In this document: piece after piece, positions 22,521 through 32,850 of the stretch
Layout: the number at the start of each line of letters is the position of its first letter
Position numbering within the stretch: the first letter of the stretch is position 1
Origin: Heterohyrax brucei
Lineage: Eukaryota; Chordata; Mammalia; Hyracoidea; Procaviidae
Reading direction: 5' to 3'
Assembly: GCA_028571685.1 (NCBI GenBank)
Contig: CM053143.1
Span: 141,208,829-141,272,828, forward strand
DNA: 64,000 nt
The notes under the pieces: generated by a model
Databases searched by the model: none
What the model saw: only the letters and a program-made list of their open reading frames with translations
What the model was told of the DNA's origin: nothing
Made by a program: the position numbers and the translations under genes

Positions 22521-23193
22521 TGTGATGGACTGAATTGTGTCTTCCTTAAATTAGGTGTGTCAGCTTGGCTAGCCCATGAGTCCCAATATTGTATTATTGC
22601 CCACCATTTTGTCATCTGATGTGATTTTCCTGTGTTGTAAATCTTACATCTACAATATTAATGACACAGGATTAGTGGCAGTTATGTTAATGAGGCAGGA
22701 TTCAATCTTCAAGATTAGGTTGTGTCTGAAATCAGTTTCTTTGGAGATACGGAACAGACAGTGAGCAGAGAGACATTGAGACCTCATAACACCAAGAAAT
22801 GAGAGCCAGGAAAACAGGACATCTTTGGAATCCAGAGTCCCTGTGCTGGGACCAGAAAAGGCTGATGACAAGGATCTGGTCCCAGTGCTGACAGAGAGCC
22901 TTCCCCTGGAGCTGGCACTTGCAATTTGGACTTCTAGCTTCCTAGACTGTAAGAGAATAAATTTCTCTGTTAAAGTTATTCCCTGGTAGCATTTCTTTTT
23001 TTTTAATATGACTGAGTGAAAATGTACATTCCTGTATAAATTTACATGCCCACCTATATGCAGCTTCCACTGCTCTGCCTGCCCGGTGACAGCACTCTAT
23101 TCCTCTCTGCTCCATACATGTCTCATCCTCCCAACAGTCTCCTTTTCCCCCTGGTAGCAATTCTGTTATAGCAACACCGGATAACTGAGACCA
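22521..23193 (+). mobile_element. MaLR-like LTR carrying an L1 tail
   Basis: Sense LTR starting tgtgatggactgaattgtgt, with cagcttggctagcccatgag, gttatgttaatgaggcagg, and the 3' part (gaataaatttctctgttaaa). The last 3' bases follow an inserted L1 tail, then ctgttatagcaacaccggat. Confidence 0.88.
22997..23148 (-). mobile_element. Severely 5'-truncated L1
   Basis: A 152-bp antisense L1 3' end with its poly(A) tail read as a T-run at the left. Flanked by a 16-bp target duplication with one mismatch (ccctggtagcatttct at 22981-22996, ccctggtagcaattct at 23149-23164). It inserted into the LTR. Confidence 0.92.
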
Positions 23194-23460
23194 CACAAAA
23201 ACCAATGAGTGGTATAAGGCGTTACTGTGAACTGAACACCCTTGTAACTACTGCACAAAGTGAGAAAAAGCTTTGCCAGACTCCCCAAGGGCCCCCGTAC
23301 GTGCTGCATCCTTATCACCTTCCCCTTGCTCCTCTACTAAGTGACTGCTCTCCTGATGTGTAGCTCTCACATTCTTTTGTGTGTGTTTATACATTTAAAA
23401 CCTAGTGTACATCCTCAGACACTATAATTTAGTCTTGTTCATTTAAAAATTGATTTTTAT
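23194..23460. other. Unassigned spacer
   Basis: Nothing recognised. Confidence 0.35.
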
Positions 23461-24060
23461 CCCTTTTTAAAATTTATTGTTTTGTAATTGTTGAGAATAT
23501 ACACAACAGAATATACACTAATTCAACAATTTCTACTTATAAAATTAGGTGACATTGATTGCATTGTTTGAGATGTACAATCATTCTCCTCCTCCTTTTC
23601 TGAGTTTTCTCTCCCATTAACATAAATTCACTGCCCTTTGAGTTTCCTACCTATCTTGCAAGTTGCTGTTTTCAGTTTGATCCCATATAGACAGATTTTA
23701 AAGAGCACAACGCTCATTCTTTACTTATAAAAATAAACTATTAACTTGGTTTTAGGATGACTTGAGGGAATATTTTTGGTTTGTTTCAATTTTTTCAGGA
23801 AAACAGTTTCAGGGTTTTATACAGGTTCCACAGCCCCAGAAAATCTGGATTCCATGAGCATTTTAAATTATCTTCTGAATTTTCTCCTTTTTGATTAGGA
23901 TTGTTTTATGGAAACTTTTATTAAAACATTCAGCAATGGTAGCCAGACGCCATCTGGTTCTGGTCTCATGGCAGCAGAGGCAGTTGTTCATGGAAACAAT
24001 CGGTCACACATTTCATTTTCTGTGACACTTGACTACTTTCTCTGTTGATTAGACGAGGTA
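23461..24060 (-). mobile_element. L1 3'UTR, older subfamily
   Basis: Antisense L1 3'UTR: aaaatttattgttttgtaat, ccacagccccagaaaatctg, gatggtagccagacgcca-type block near 23940, and tcatggcagcagaggcagtt. Shares blocks with other L1 3'UTRs in this window but is clearly more diverged. Confidence 0.65.
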
Positions 24061-24196
24061 GTACCAAGTAAAGTACTTTGAACAGTGGTTGGCAATCATG
24101 TAATAAAGTGTACAAATAGTTTTGAGGCTGTTCTTACTGCGTGATGGAGAAATAGATGGAAAATTATTAGGTTGAATCTAATGTGCATTCTTCTTG

Positions 24197-24391
24197 TTGG
24201 TCACTGTTGAAACAGTTCTAACTCATGGTGATCCAGTTTGTGCAGAGTAGAACTGCTCCACATAATTTTTAAGGCCATGACCTTTTGGAAGCAAATCACC
24301 AGACCTACCTTCTGAGGCACCTCTGGGTAGGTTCAAATGGCCAGCCTTTCAGCTAGTAACCAGCACTTAAGTATTTAGACCACCCAGGGGT
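24197..24391 (-). mobile_element. AfroSINE, long subfamily
   Basis: Antisense copy from tgttggtcactgttgaaaca to agaccacccagggg, with central block ttggaagcaaatcaccagac. Confidence 0.87.
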
Positions 24392-24900
24392 ATCTAATGA
24401 AGATGCTAGAATTTTCAATTCATTTATTAGCTTTCAATCCGGGTAAATTTCCAGCTCTCGTTCATGTGATTGGATATAGTTAATTTACTTACAGCTGTTC
24501 TTTAATTAATCTCTGACTGTTTTCTGACTCTTTGCTCATAAATTATCAGTCTTTAAGTTAAACAATTAGCCCTAGCTTGAAAGAATTTGTATATATCTCC
24601 CGGGCCATGAGCAATGGACTAAATCTTTGGTTTCCTCTGTTTATACATGAACTGTGCATATAACTGCTGAAAACCTCTGCCTTCTCTAGGGCATTGTGAG
24701 AAGAAAAGACAAACTCTGGTAAATAACACTTGGGAACAAGGAAGAGACTGACGTATTCCTATGCACATCTTTAAAACCTGTACTTTCCTCTCTGAAAGTC
24801 TGTTTCCTGCAAGTGTATTGCCTAATACCAGTGGTCACATCTTTACGATAATAAAGGATATTTTCAAGAAAGCATTTTTGTCCGAAATTGTGGTTGGTCT
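24392..24900. other. Unassigned sequence
   Basis: No repeat recognised up to the hairpin. Confidence 0.4.
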
Positions 24901-25018
24901 AGACATTCTACTTCTGCTAGTATGAACACACATACACACACACACAATTTATCCTTTAATGTAAATAAAAAGTGTGTGTGTGTGTATGTGCATTTATATT
25001 GGCAGAAGTAGAATGTCT
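24901..25018. repeat. Imperfect hairpin with (CA)/(TG) arms
   Basis: Two arms of about 45-47 bp form an inverted repeat around a loop of about 26 bp. The outer 16 bases (agacattctacttctgc against gcagaagtagaatgtct) pair without mismatch; the inner parts are complementary CA and TG runs. It could fold into one hairpin if transcribed. It may be a small palindromic transposon remnant. Confidence 0.8.
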
Positions 25019-25059
25019 CGATTTATCTCAATTTCTGATGAAAAAAATTGAACTAAATT

Positions 25060-28000
25060 TCCCACACGTGTCTGTGAGTTTGTCATAATCTGGAAGCTTG
25101 CGTGTAGCTGCAGTGATGGAAGCTGTGCTGCTGGTATTCAAAGGCCAGCAGGGTCACCCACGGCAGACAGGTTTCAGTGGAGCTTTGAGACTAAGGCAGG
25201 CAAGAAAGAAGGACCCAGAAGTCTACCTCTGAAAAGATTTAGCCAGTGAAAACCTTACAAATAGTGGTGGGACATTGTTGGATATAGTGCCAGAAGATAA
25301 GTCCTCCAGGTTGGAAGGCACAGAAAAGATGGTTGAGAAGGAGTTGCCTCCTGATAGCAGAGTTAACCTTAATGACATAGACGTGATGATCAGGGACTTT
25401 CACATGCTGATGTGGTATGACTCAAAATGAGAAGAAATGGCTGCAAACATCCATTAATAATCAGAAGGTGGTATGTATGAAGTATAAAGCTGTGAAAATT
25501 AGAAATCATCAAAAATGAAATGGAATACAACAAGTTCAATATCCTAGGCATTAGTGAGCTGAAATGGACTGGTATTGGCCATTCTAAATCAGACAATCAC
25601 ACCGTCTACTATGTTGGAAAATGACAACTTGAGGAGGAATGGCATTGCATTCATTGTTAAAAATAACATTTCAAAATCTATCCTGAAGTGTAACACTGTC
25701 ATTGATAGGATAATACCCATATACTTACAAGAAGATCACTTAATACTTTATTGTTCAAATTTATGCACCAGTCATTAAGGCCAAAGATAAAAAGATTGAA
25801 GGCTTTTTTTAGCCAACTACTGCAGTCTGAAATTGAAAGTGCAATCACCATGCATTGATAATTATTGGCAATTGGTCTGTGAAAGTCAGAAACAAAGGAC
25901 TGACAGTTGAAAAATAGGCCTTGGTGATAGAAAAGATGCCAGAGATTGTATGACAGAATTTTTCAAGACCAACAACTTCTTAATTGAAAATGTATTTCTT
26001 TACCAACATAAACGGTGACTATATATGTGGACCTCACTTGATGGAACACACAAATTAAAGTGACTACACCTATGGGAAGAGACCAGGGAAAAGCTCAACA
26101 CAGTGAGTTAGAACAAGGCCAATGGCTGACTGTAGAGTAGACCATCAATTGCTCATATACAAGTTCAAGTTGAAACTGAAGAAAATTAAAGCACATCAAC
26201 AAGAGCCGAAGTATGATCTTGAGTATATCCCACCTGAATTTAAAGACCATCTTAAGACTAAATTTATCACAGTTAGTACTAATGACTGAAGACCAGACAA
26301 GTTGCAGAATGGCATCAAGGATATTATACCTGAAGAAAACAAGAAGTCTTTAAAGTCAGGAAGGAAAGAAAAGACCACATTGGATGTCAAAGGAGTCTCT
26401 CAAACTTGCTCTTGAATGTCGAGTAGCTAATGTAGAAGGAAGAAATGGTGAAGTAACAGAACTGAACAGAAGATTTCAGAGAGCAGCTTGAGAAGATGAA
26501 GTATTATAATGACCTGTGCAAGGACCTGGAGATAGAAAACCAAAACGGAAGAACATACTCTGAATTTTTCAATCTGAAAGCACTGAAAAGAAAAAAATTC
26601 AAGCTTCAAGTTGCAGTACAGAAGGATTCTATAAGGAAAATATTAAATGACTCAGGAAATATCAAAAGAAGATGGAAGGAACACAGAGAGCCACCATACC
26701 AGAAGCAATCGATTGATACTCAACAACTTCAGGAGGTACCATATGAGCAAGAACTGGTGGTACTGAGGAAGAAGGCTAAGTTGCTCTGGGGTTGAATGAA
26801 TACCAATTGAGATACTTCACTAAACAGATGCAGCACAGAAAGTACTCACTTACCTATGCCAAGAAATTTGGAAAACAGCTGTCCAACCAGCCAACTGGAA
26901 GAGATTCATATTTATGCTATGGTGATCCCACCAAATATGGAAATTATTGAACAGCATCATTAACATCACATGCAAGTAATATTTAGCTGAAGATCTTTGA
27001 AAAGCAGCTGCAGTAGTGTATCAACCAAAAATTGCCAGAAATTCAAGCTGGATTCAGAAGAGGACATGGAACCAATGATAACATTTCTGATGTTAGATGG
27101 ATCCTGGCTGACAGCAGAGAATGCCAGAAAGATGTTTGTGTTTTGTTGACTGTGCAAAGGCATTTGATAGTATGGATTATAACAAATTAAAGATAGCATT
27201 GCAGAGAATGGGAATTTCAGAACACTTAACTGTACTCATGAGAAACCTGTGCGTTGATCAAGAGGTAGTCATTCGAAGAGAATAAGGGATTGTTGTGTGG
27301 TTTCAAGTCAGGAAAGATGTGCACCAGGATTGTTTCCTTTTGCCATATCTACTCAGTTTGGTGGGCAAATAATGCTGAGAAGCTGATGCTTTGCTATATG
27401 AAGAAGACTAATGCATCATGATTGGAGGAAAACTCATTAACAACCTGTGTTATACAGATGACACAACCTTGCTTGCTAGAAGTGAAAAAGACTTGAAGCA
27501 CTTACTGATGAAGATCAAAGACCACAGCCTTCAGTATGGATTACTCTTCAACATCAAGGAAACAAAAATCCTTACAATTGGATCAATAAGCTATGTCGTG
27601 ATAAATGGAGTAAAGATGGAAGTTGTCAAAGATTTCCTTTTATTTGGATCCACAATCAACACTTATGGAAGCAGCAGTCAGGAAATCCCAAGACTCATTG
27701 CACTGGGCAAATCTGCTGCAATAGACTTTTTTAAAGTGTTGAAAAGCAAAGACGTCACCTTGAAAACTAAAGGGATCAAGCCATGGTGTTTTCAATCACT
27801 TTCTATGCATGTGAAAGCTGGATAATAAATAAAGAGGACTAAAGAAGAGTTGATGTCTTTGAATTGTGGTATTAAAGAATGTTTAATGAACCACAGACTG
27901 CCGGAAGAACAAACGTTTCTGTCTTTGAAGTAGAGCCAGAATGCTCCAGCGAAACATGTATTATGAGACTATATCTCACATACCTTGGACATGTTGTCAG

Positions 28001-28205
28001 GAGACATCAGATTCTGGTGACGGACATCGTGCTCAGTAAAGAAGAGTGTCGACAAAAAGAGAAAGACCTTAGTGAGACTGATACAGTGGCTGCAACAATG
28101 AGCTCACATACAGCAATGACTGTGAGGATGGCTTAGGCTCAGGCACTATTCTGTTCTGTTGTACGTAAGGCTGTCATAAATCAGGACCTGTTCAATGGCA
28201 CCTAA
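25060..28205 (+). mobile_element. RTE LINE, nearly full length but dead
   Basis: The most complete RTE in the window, about 3.1 kb. In order: 5'UTR (25060-25460, with caggtttcagtggagctttg at 25170), AP-type endonuclease region (25470-26100, with ILGISELKWTGIG), linker (26300-26800), reverse transcriptase (26860-27700), C-terminal domain (27700-28140), and a 3' tail ending near atggcacctaa. Multiple stops and frameshifts make it non-functional. Confidence 0.9.
25470..28136 (+). pseudogene. Decayed RTE endonuclease/reverse transcriptase ORF
   Basis: A single ancestral polyprotein now split over several frames. Surviving pieces are the endonuclease start near 25530, a 99-codon linker piece (26496-26795), a 135-codon RT piece (27418-27825), and an 85-codon C-terminal piece (27879-28136). 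The RT piece carries YTDDTTLLA where YADD is usual in this clade. The family nicks DNA with its endonuclease and copies its own RNA there; this copy cannot. Confidence 0.88.
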
Positions 28206-28206
28206 G

Positions 28207-28462
28207 TTTGCCAAGCATAATATCCTTCTCCTTATAACACGTCCAAAATACATGGAACAAAGTCTCACCATCTTTGCTTCTAAGGAGCGTTCTAACTGTT
28301 CTTCTAAGACAGATTAGTTCATTCTTCTGGTGGTCCATGGTGCATTCATTATTCTTCATCAACACTATAATTCAAAGGTATCAACTTTTCTTTGGTTTTC
28401 CCTATTCATTTTCCAGTTTTACATGCATATGAGGTGACTGAAAATACCACAGCTTGTGTCAG
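28207..28462 (-). mobile_element. RTE LINE fragment, tail-to-tail with its neighbour
   Basis: Antisense RTE 3' coding region (tttgccaagcataatatcct to ccacagcttgtgtcagg). It lacks the RTE tail, so its 3' end was lost, perhaps when the adjacent sense copy arrived or by deletion. Together the two form a diverged inverted repeat centred at 28206. Confidence 0.85.
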
Positions 28463-28807
28463 GTGGCTTTAACACAACAGAAATTTATTTTTTCATGATA
28501 TAGGAGCCTAGAAGTCTGAATTGAGAGTGCTAGCTTAAGGACTCTCTCTCAGCTCTGGAGGAAGTTCCTGTGTCTTCTGAGCTTCTGCTCCTTCATGTGG
28601 CTTAGCGTCTCTTTCCTCATCTTTGCTTCACTTGATTGTTTTGAGTCAATCTCTCTTGAGATACAAAAAAGATTAAACAAACTCTACAGTAATCCTATGT
28701 TATTAATTTAGCAAAGACAATCTATTCCCAAATGAAATTATAATCACAGTTATAGAGGTTAGAATTTAAAACACATATATTGGGGTGACATAATCCAACC
28801 CATAAAT
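28463..28807 (-). mobile_element. MaLR-like LTR, partial
   Basis: Antisense LTR without its leftmost bases: ggctttaacacaacagaaat, gctctggaggaagttcctgt, and right end near gtgacataatccaacccat. Confidence 0.78.
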
Positions 28808-28814
28808 ATGTTTA

Positions 28815-29358
28815 CAAGGTCTGACAATTAAGTTTGCAAACTTGTATTAAGTGTTACACACCTCATTGCTGGTCAGCACTATGGTCACCTTGAAAGTACT
28901 CCCCTTGGGAAGCTATGCATTGATACCAACACCTAGTCTACCCTTCAAAGCAATTTTGGAATTCTTTCTGGAACAGCTGTTAGACACAGTGGCAAGTTCA
29001 TAAATTTAATTGTCTAGTTGTATGTGAGGAAATTTTTAGACAGTAAACAACTATTGGTACACCCTCCCTACTAACCTGATCTGGCCCCCAGTGACTTTTT
29101 TCTTTTCTTGAAGATAACAGAAATAGTGGAAGGAAGACATCTTGATGACATTCAGGGCATCAAGGGTAATACAACAACAGCTCTGATGGTCACTCCAGAA
29201 AAAGAGTTCACACATTGCTCTGAAGGGTGGACTAGGCACTGGCATCAATGCATAGCTTCCCAAGGGGAGTACTTTGAAAGTGACTGTAGTGATATTCAGC
29301 AATGAAATGTGTAGCACTCCTCCTAGGATGAGTTTGTGAACTTAATTGCCAATCCTCA
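28815..29358 (+). mobile_element. Palindromic mariner-derived element, copy 1
   Basis: A 544-bp mariner relative flanked by TA (28813-28814 and 29359-29360). Terminal repeats begin caaggtctgacaattaagtt on the left and tgaggattggcaattaagtt on the right (complement). The right half encodes the transposase C-terminus; the left 170 bp is an inverted copy of the right 170 bp, so the element is a long imperfect palindrome. No full transposase is present. Confidence 0.88.
29075..29305 (+). pseudogene. Mariner transposase C-terminus remnant
   Basis: A 76-codon in-frame stretch ending at a stop. It starts PDLAPSDFFLFLK, the mariner block that carries the last acidic catalytic residue, and ends with the family's CIASQGEYFESD block. 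The rest of the transposase, including the earlier catalytic residues and DNA-binding domain, is missing. Confidence 0.88.
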
Positions 29359-29360
29359 TA

Positions 29361-29960
29361 TTATGTTGTTCAACCATTACTATTATTCATTTCAAGCTTT
29401 TCCTTTCATCCTTACCCATTTTGTTTTACATCACAAACAAGCAATCAAATAATTTTTTGTCCCATCAACCTCATTGTCTAAGAAAATGGGAAGCATGATT
29501 TTAAGAAAGACGATAATTTTTTGAAACTTCAGGGATACATACTCTGGTATTAATCCTTCCCCCCAAATCTCATTATTTCATGGAGAATCCTGGAAAAAAC
29601 TTACAGGAGCTTGAGCTCTGTGAAGAACAGAAAATGCAATCATCTACTTAGGATGGAGATTTTCTTCTGGGGCTTGGGGGAAGCTATGGTTTGTGGAATG
29701 TGGGTTCAGTTAGCAGGGGTCTTTCATGTGAAGGAAGATTACTTGCTTGGCAATGTAGGTATGCCACTTAGAAGCTCATGGTGATAGTCACTAGCAAAAG
29801 TCAGCCTATCCCTTTTAGAAGTCGGGTCTGAACTTGAAATTGAAGGAAGAAAAAAAAAAGATGAAACCTCTCTACCGCATGAAAGCAGGTCTGTCTACTT
29901 GGTGAGAATATTTATTTTGGATGGTAGATCAAAACATAGGGTTAGGCATCTTAGATATTA
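29361..29960. other. Unassigned sequence
   Basis: No family recognised. Confidence 0.4.
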
Positions 29961-29966
29961 AAATTG

Positions 29967-30022
29967 TCCCCCCCCCCAACAGACACAGGCACACACAGAC
30001 ACTCACACAGACACACACACAG
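29967..30022. repeat. C-run and CA-rich microsatellite
   Basis: A run of C followed by an imperfect CA/CAGA repeat (caggcacacacagacactca). Such tracts are commonly length-variable. Confidence 0.85.
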
Positions 30023-30026
30023 ATCG

Positions 30027-30175
30027 TGTTGTTATTGAGTCAATTCTGACTCATGGTGACCCTATAGAACAGATTGAACTACCTTGTAAGTTTTCCAGGG
30101 AGTTCCTGGTAGATTCCAACTGCTGATCTTTTGACTAGCAGCCGAGCTCTTCATCACTGTATCAACAGCCTCTGA
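30027..30175 (-). mobile_element. AfroSINE, short subfamily
   Basis: Antisense copy whose tail side abuts the CA repeat (gtgttgttattgagtcaatt). The head is worn (catcactgtatcaacagcct). The CA tract may have grown from the SINE's own A-rich tail. Confidence 0.87.
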
Positions 30176-30735
30176 AAAACCAGGTGTTTGTGACAGTATG
30201 AAATTAAAATAGCTGTGCTGGAATCCCCTCAGTATCTGAACCATGTGGTGATTTATTTTGTATTTTGCTTTAAAAAGAGTTTTTGAGGTTTGGAATGTAG
30301 GAACTGGGTTCTTTTCTTGGACTCAAGATGTTTGTGAAGAATCTATGCTAGAATCCCATGAGAATCACATTCTTTTCTGGAGTTTGAGAGGTCTAGGAAA
30401 TCTATCCTAGCAGGCAGTTTGTTCTCCTAATTGCTATCATTCTAATCACATGTCCTTCTCAAATACATAAACATTCAGGGACAGAATTAGCTGACAGAAC
30501 CAATGGTGTCCTTTCTCAGATTCCCTGTTGCTTGCATGCATCATCCATCCAGTTAATTGGTCCTAGGTCTGTTTCCTAGAGGTCCTATCAGTCAGGTATC
30601 ACTGCCAACTCGTGATGACAGTGGCATTAGCTACCCACTAGGCTTTTTTCTTTGCAAGTGACAGTAAAATACAATGCCAACTGCCTTCAGTAGAAATGGG
30701 AGATTATTGATTAACATAATTGAAAAATTTAGGAC
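30176..30735. other. Unassigned sequence
   Basis: A short stretch near 30590-30625 (atcagtcaggtatcactgcc) may be a SINE scrap, but it is too small to call. Confidence 0.4.
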
Positions 30736-30740
30736 TCTCT

Positions 30741-30778
30741 CTGAGTCGGATCCGACTCGACGGCACTTGGGTTGGCTG
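30741..30778 (+). repeat. Very short SINE/RTE tail remnant with palindrome
   Basis: Contains gagtcggatccgactc, a perfect 16-bp palindrome, followed by gacggcacttgggttgg, which is the 3' end of a retroposon without its body. Confidence 0.6.
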
Positions 30779-31225
30779 GCCTAGCTTCAAGCATGATTTG
30801 ATCCTGGGCTTAAAATAATTTCACCAAGATTCAATCTCTTTCTTCTTCCCTTTTGTATTTTCTTTCCCTCTCTTCTCTCTCTTTTAGCCCTAGTCCCATT
30901 TCTCACTTGATTTAAAGATGGCTGCAGTCCCAGATCTTCCAATATTTCAGGTTTGGGCTCATCAGGAGAGAGCAAAATCTTCTATCCATCCCCCCCACCA
31001 CCACAAAAAAAAATTCATTGTATTTCATCAGTTCTGATCAGAACACATGTTCATACTTTGGACTGATCTCTGTAACTGGGGAGTGTGAGTGAGCTGATTG
31101 AGTGAGGTCACGTGCTTCATCCTTTAGACTTTCTGGGTTACGTTAGGAGGTGATGTATGGTCTGCACCTGATCAGATGGAATAGGAATTGGGGACTATTA
31201 ATTGAAAGGAAGATGTGTGGATACC
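30779..31225. other. Unassigned sequence
   Basis: A pyrimidine-rich patch at about 30825-30900 is the only notable composition. Confidence 0.4.
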
Positions 31226-31368
31226 ACATACCCATTGCTGTAGAGTCAACTCTGATTCACAGTGACCTGATGAGACAGAGTAGAACTGCTCCCTAGATTT
31301 CCTAAGGAGTGACTGGCTATTTGAACTACTGGCAGTTGCATCACTTATCCACTGGCCATCAGGGTTCC
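31226..31368 (-). mobile_element. AfroSINE, short subfamily
   Basis: Antisense copy with a few small deletions: cccattgctgtagagtcaac to ggccatcagggttcc. Confidence 0.88.
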
Positions 31369-31584
31369 AAATGGATACTGAGTAACCCCAAATAAACAAG
31401 TGTCCATTAGCCAACCTAAGTCTTTGCTCTGCCTTAAGATAATGAAAGAAGTCTTTAAGCCTCTAAGTATTAAGCTCTCAATTTCCCCAATGATTTTGCT
31501 CACAGTTGCAAGAGAAATTATACCTAGAGTGTAAATCCAAGTGGCGTGGGGAAAAAGTTTCAGGTAAGAGGTATGTTTCAGAGA
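31369..31584. other. Unassigned, possibly LTR body
   Basis: Lies just before an LTR 3' end and may be its diverged body; no clear match. Confidence 0.3.
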
Positions 31585-31672
31585 ATGGACGGCTACACTC
31601 TCAGCCTTGAATAAATTTTTCTTTAAGCCATCCACTTGTAATTCTGTTGGAGCAGTACTAGATGACTAGGAC
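31585..31672 (+). mobile_element. MaLR-like LTR, 3' end only
   Basis: Sense LTR terminus: cttgaataaatttttcttta, gccatccacttgtaattctg, and gcagtactagatgactagga. Confidence 0.72.
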
Positions 31673-32085
31673 AGTTACTAATGGAGTAAGTTCTGCTGAG
31701 TACTCTCAAGGCTGTATAGTCACTTGACATTTTTTCTCCTGTAGTCACTTACAATGGCCGACGTCCCCCTAACTCCTCTGGGAGGATGTGCAATTAATAC
31801 TGGTTGGTTGAAACACGTGTTTAACTCAGTACTTCATCCACTAATATAGTAAAGGGACAATTAGAAGCAACTGAATATTGAACATCCTCTTTCTTAGCAC
31901 TGTTTCCACACTCGATTCTGAAAATACATGCAAGAGGGAAAAGAAGCTTTATAGACTTCTCTACCCGGGAGGATTCCTCTCTGGCTAAACTGATCAGCCC
32001 AAGGCAAAAAATTAGTAGTATCTATCCCAGTCATCCACCACCCATCTGTCACTTTGTAACATTGTGGTGGCCTATATGATGCTCT
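31673..32085. other. Unassigned sequence
   Basis: Nothing recognised. Confidence 0.35.
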
Positions 32086-32317
32086 GGAAACCCTGGTGGC
32101 ATGGTGGTTAAGTGCTACAGCTGCTAACCAAAAGGTCAGCACTTCAAACCCACCAGAAGCTTCTTGGAAACTCAATGGGTCAGTGATTGGATATGCCCTA
32201 TAGCCTAGATGACAGATGCAGAGTACAGCTCTTTTGTGTAATGCTCAGTGATGGATTCTTTCCTGTGGGGTCTCTATGGGTGGTGACGGACTAGACAGCA
32301 ATGCATTTGGTTTGTTT
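32086..32317 (+). mobile_element. AfroSINE with an internal insertion
   Basis: Head (aaccctggtggcatggtggt) and tail (tgacggactagacagcaatg) are good, but about 80-90 bp of foreign sequence sits in the body between about 32185 and 32270 (tgattggatatgccctatag onward). Confidence 0.82.
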
Positions 32318-32384
32318 TTTATACATCGCTCTGATGCCAGCAGCTATGCCAAATAGCATTTCAAACACTAGCAGGGTAATTTTG

Positions 32385-32850
32385 ATCAACAAGATGTGCC
32401 TGGCCCAAGTCATTGTCTTATTAATTGTTTCATGTGAGTTTGAATGGTAGACAATACAAAAGCAAGACAGAAGAAGGGAGGTATTCAAATTGTGTTGCTG
32501 GTGAAGACTGTCAAATATACTCTGGACTGCCAGAAGAAGGAGCAAATTAATTTTAGAAGTATGTGCAGCCAGAGTGCTCCTTAGAAACAAGGATGGTGGA
32601 ACTTTTGCCTGCCTATTTTGGACATGTTATCAAGAAAGACCACTTGCTGGAGAAAGACATCAAGTTTGGTAAAGCAGAGGGTCAGTGAAGAAGGAGACCT
32701 TTGATTAGATGGACTGACACAATAGCCACAATAGTGGAATCCAACATGCAAAGATCATGAAGCTAGCACAGGACCAGGCAATGTTACATTCTATTATACC
32801 TAAGCTTGCCATGAGGAGGAGCCAACTTAGCAACAACCAATGACATCAAA
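32385..32850 (+). mobile_element. RTE LINE, 3' end
   Basis: Sense C-terminal region and tail, more decayed than the copy at 9885: ctggcccaagtcattgtctt, tattttggacatgttatcaa, and gcacaggaccaggcaatgtt near the end. Confidence 0.85.

Noticed and set aside
24960-24990. CRISPR-like or regulated repeat array
   Set aside because: Only a TG dinucleotide run. No regular spacer structure exists anywhere in the window.
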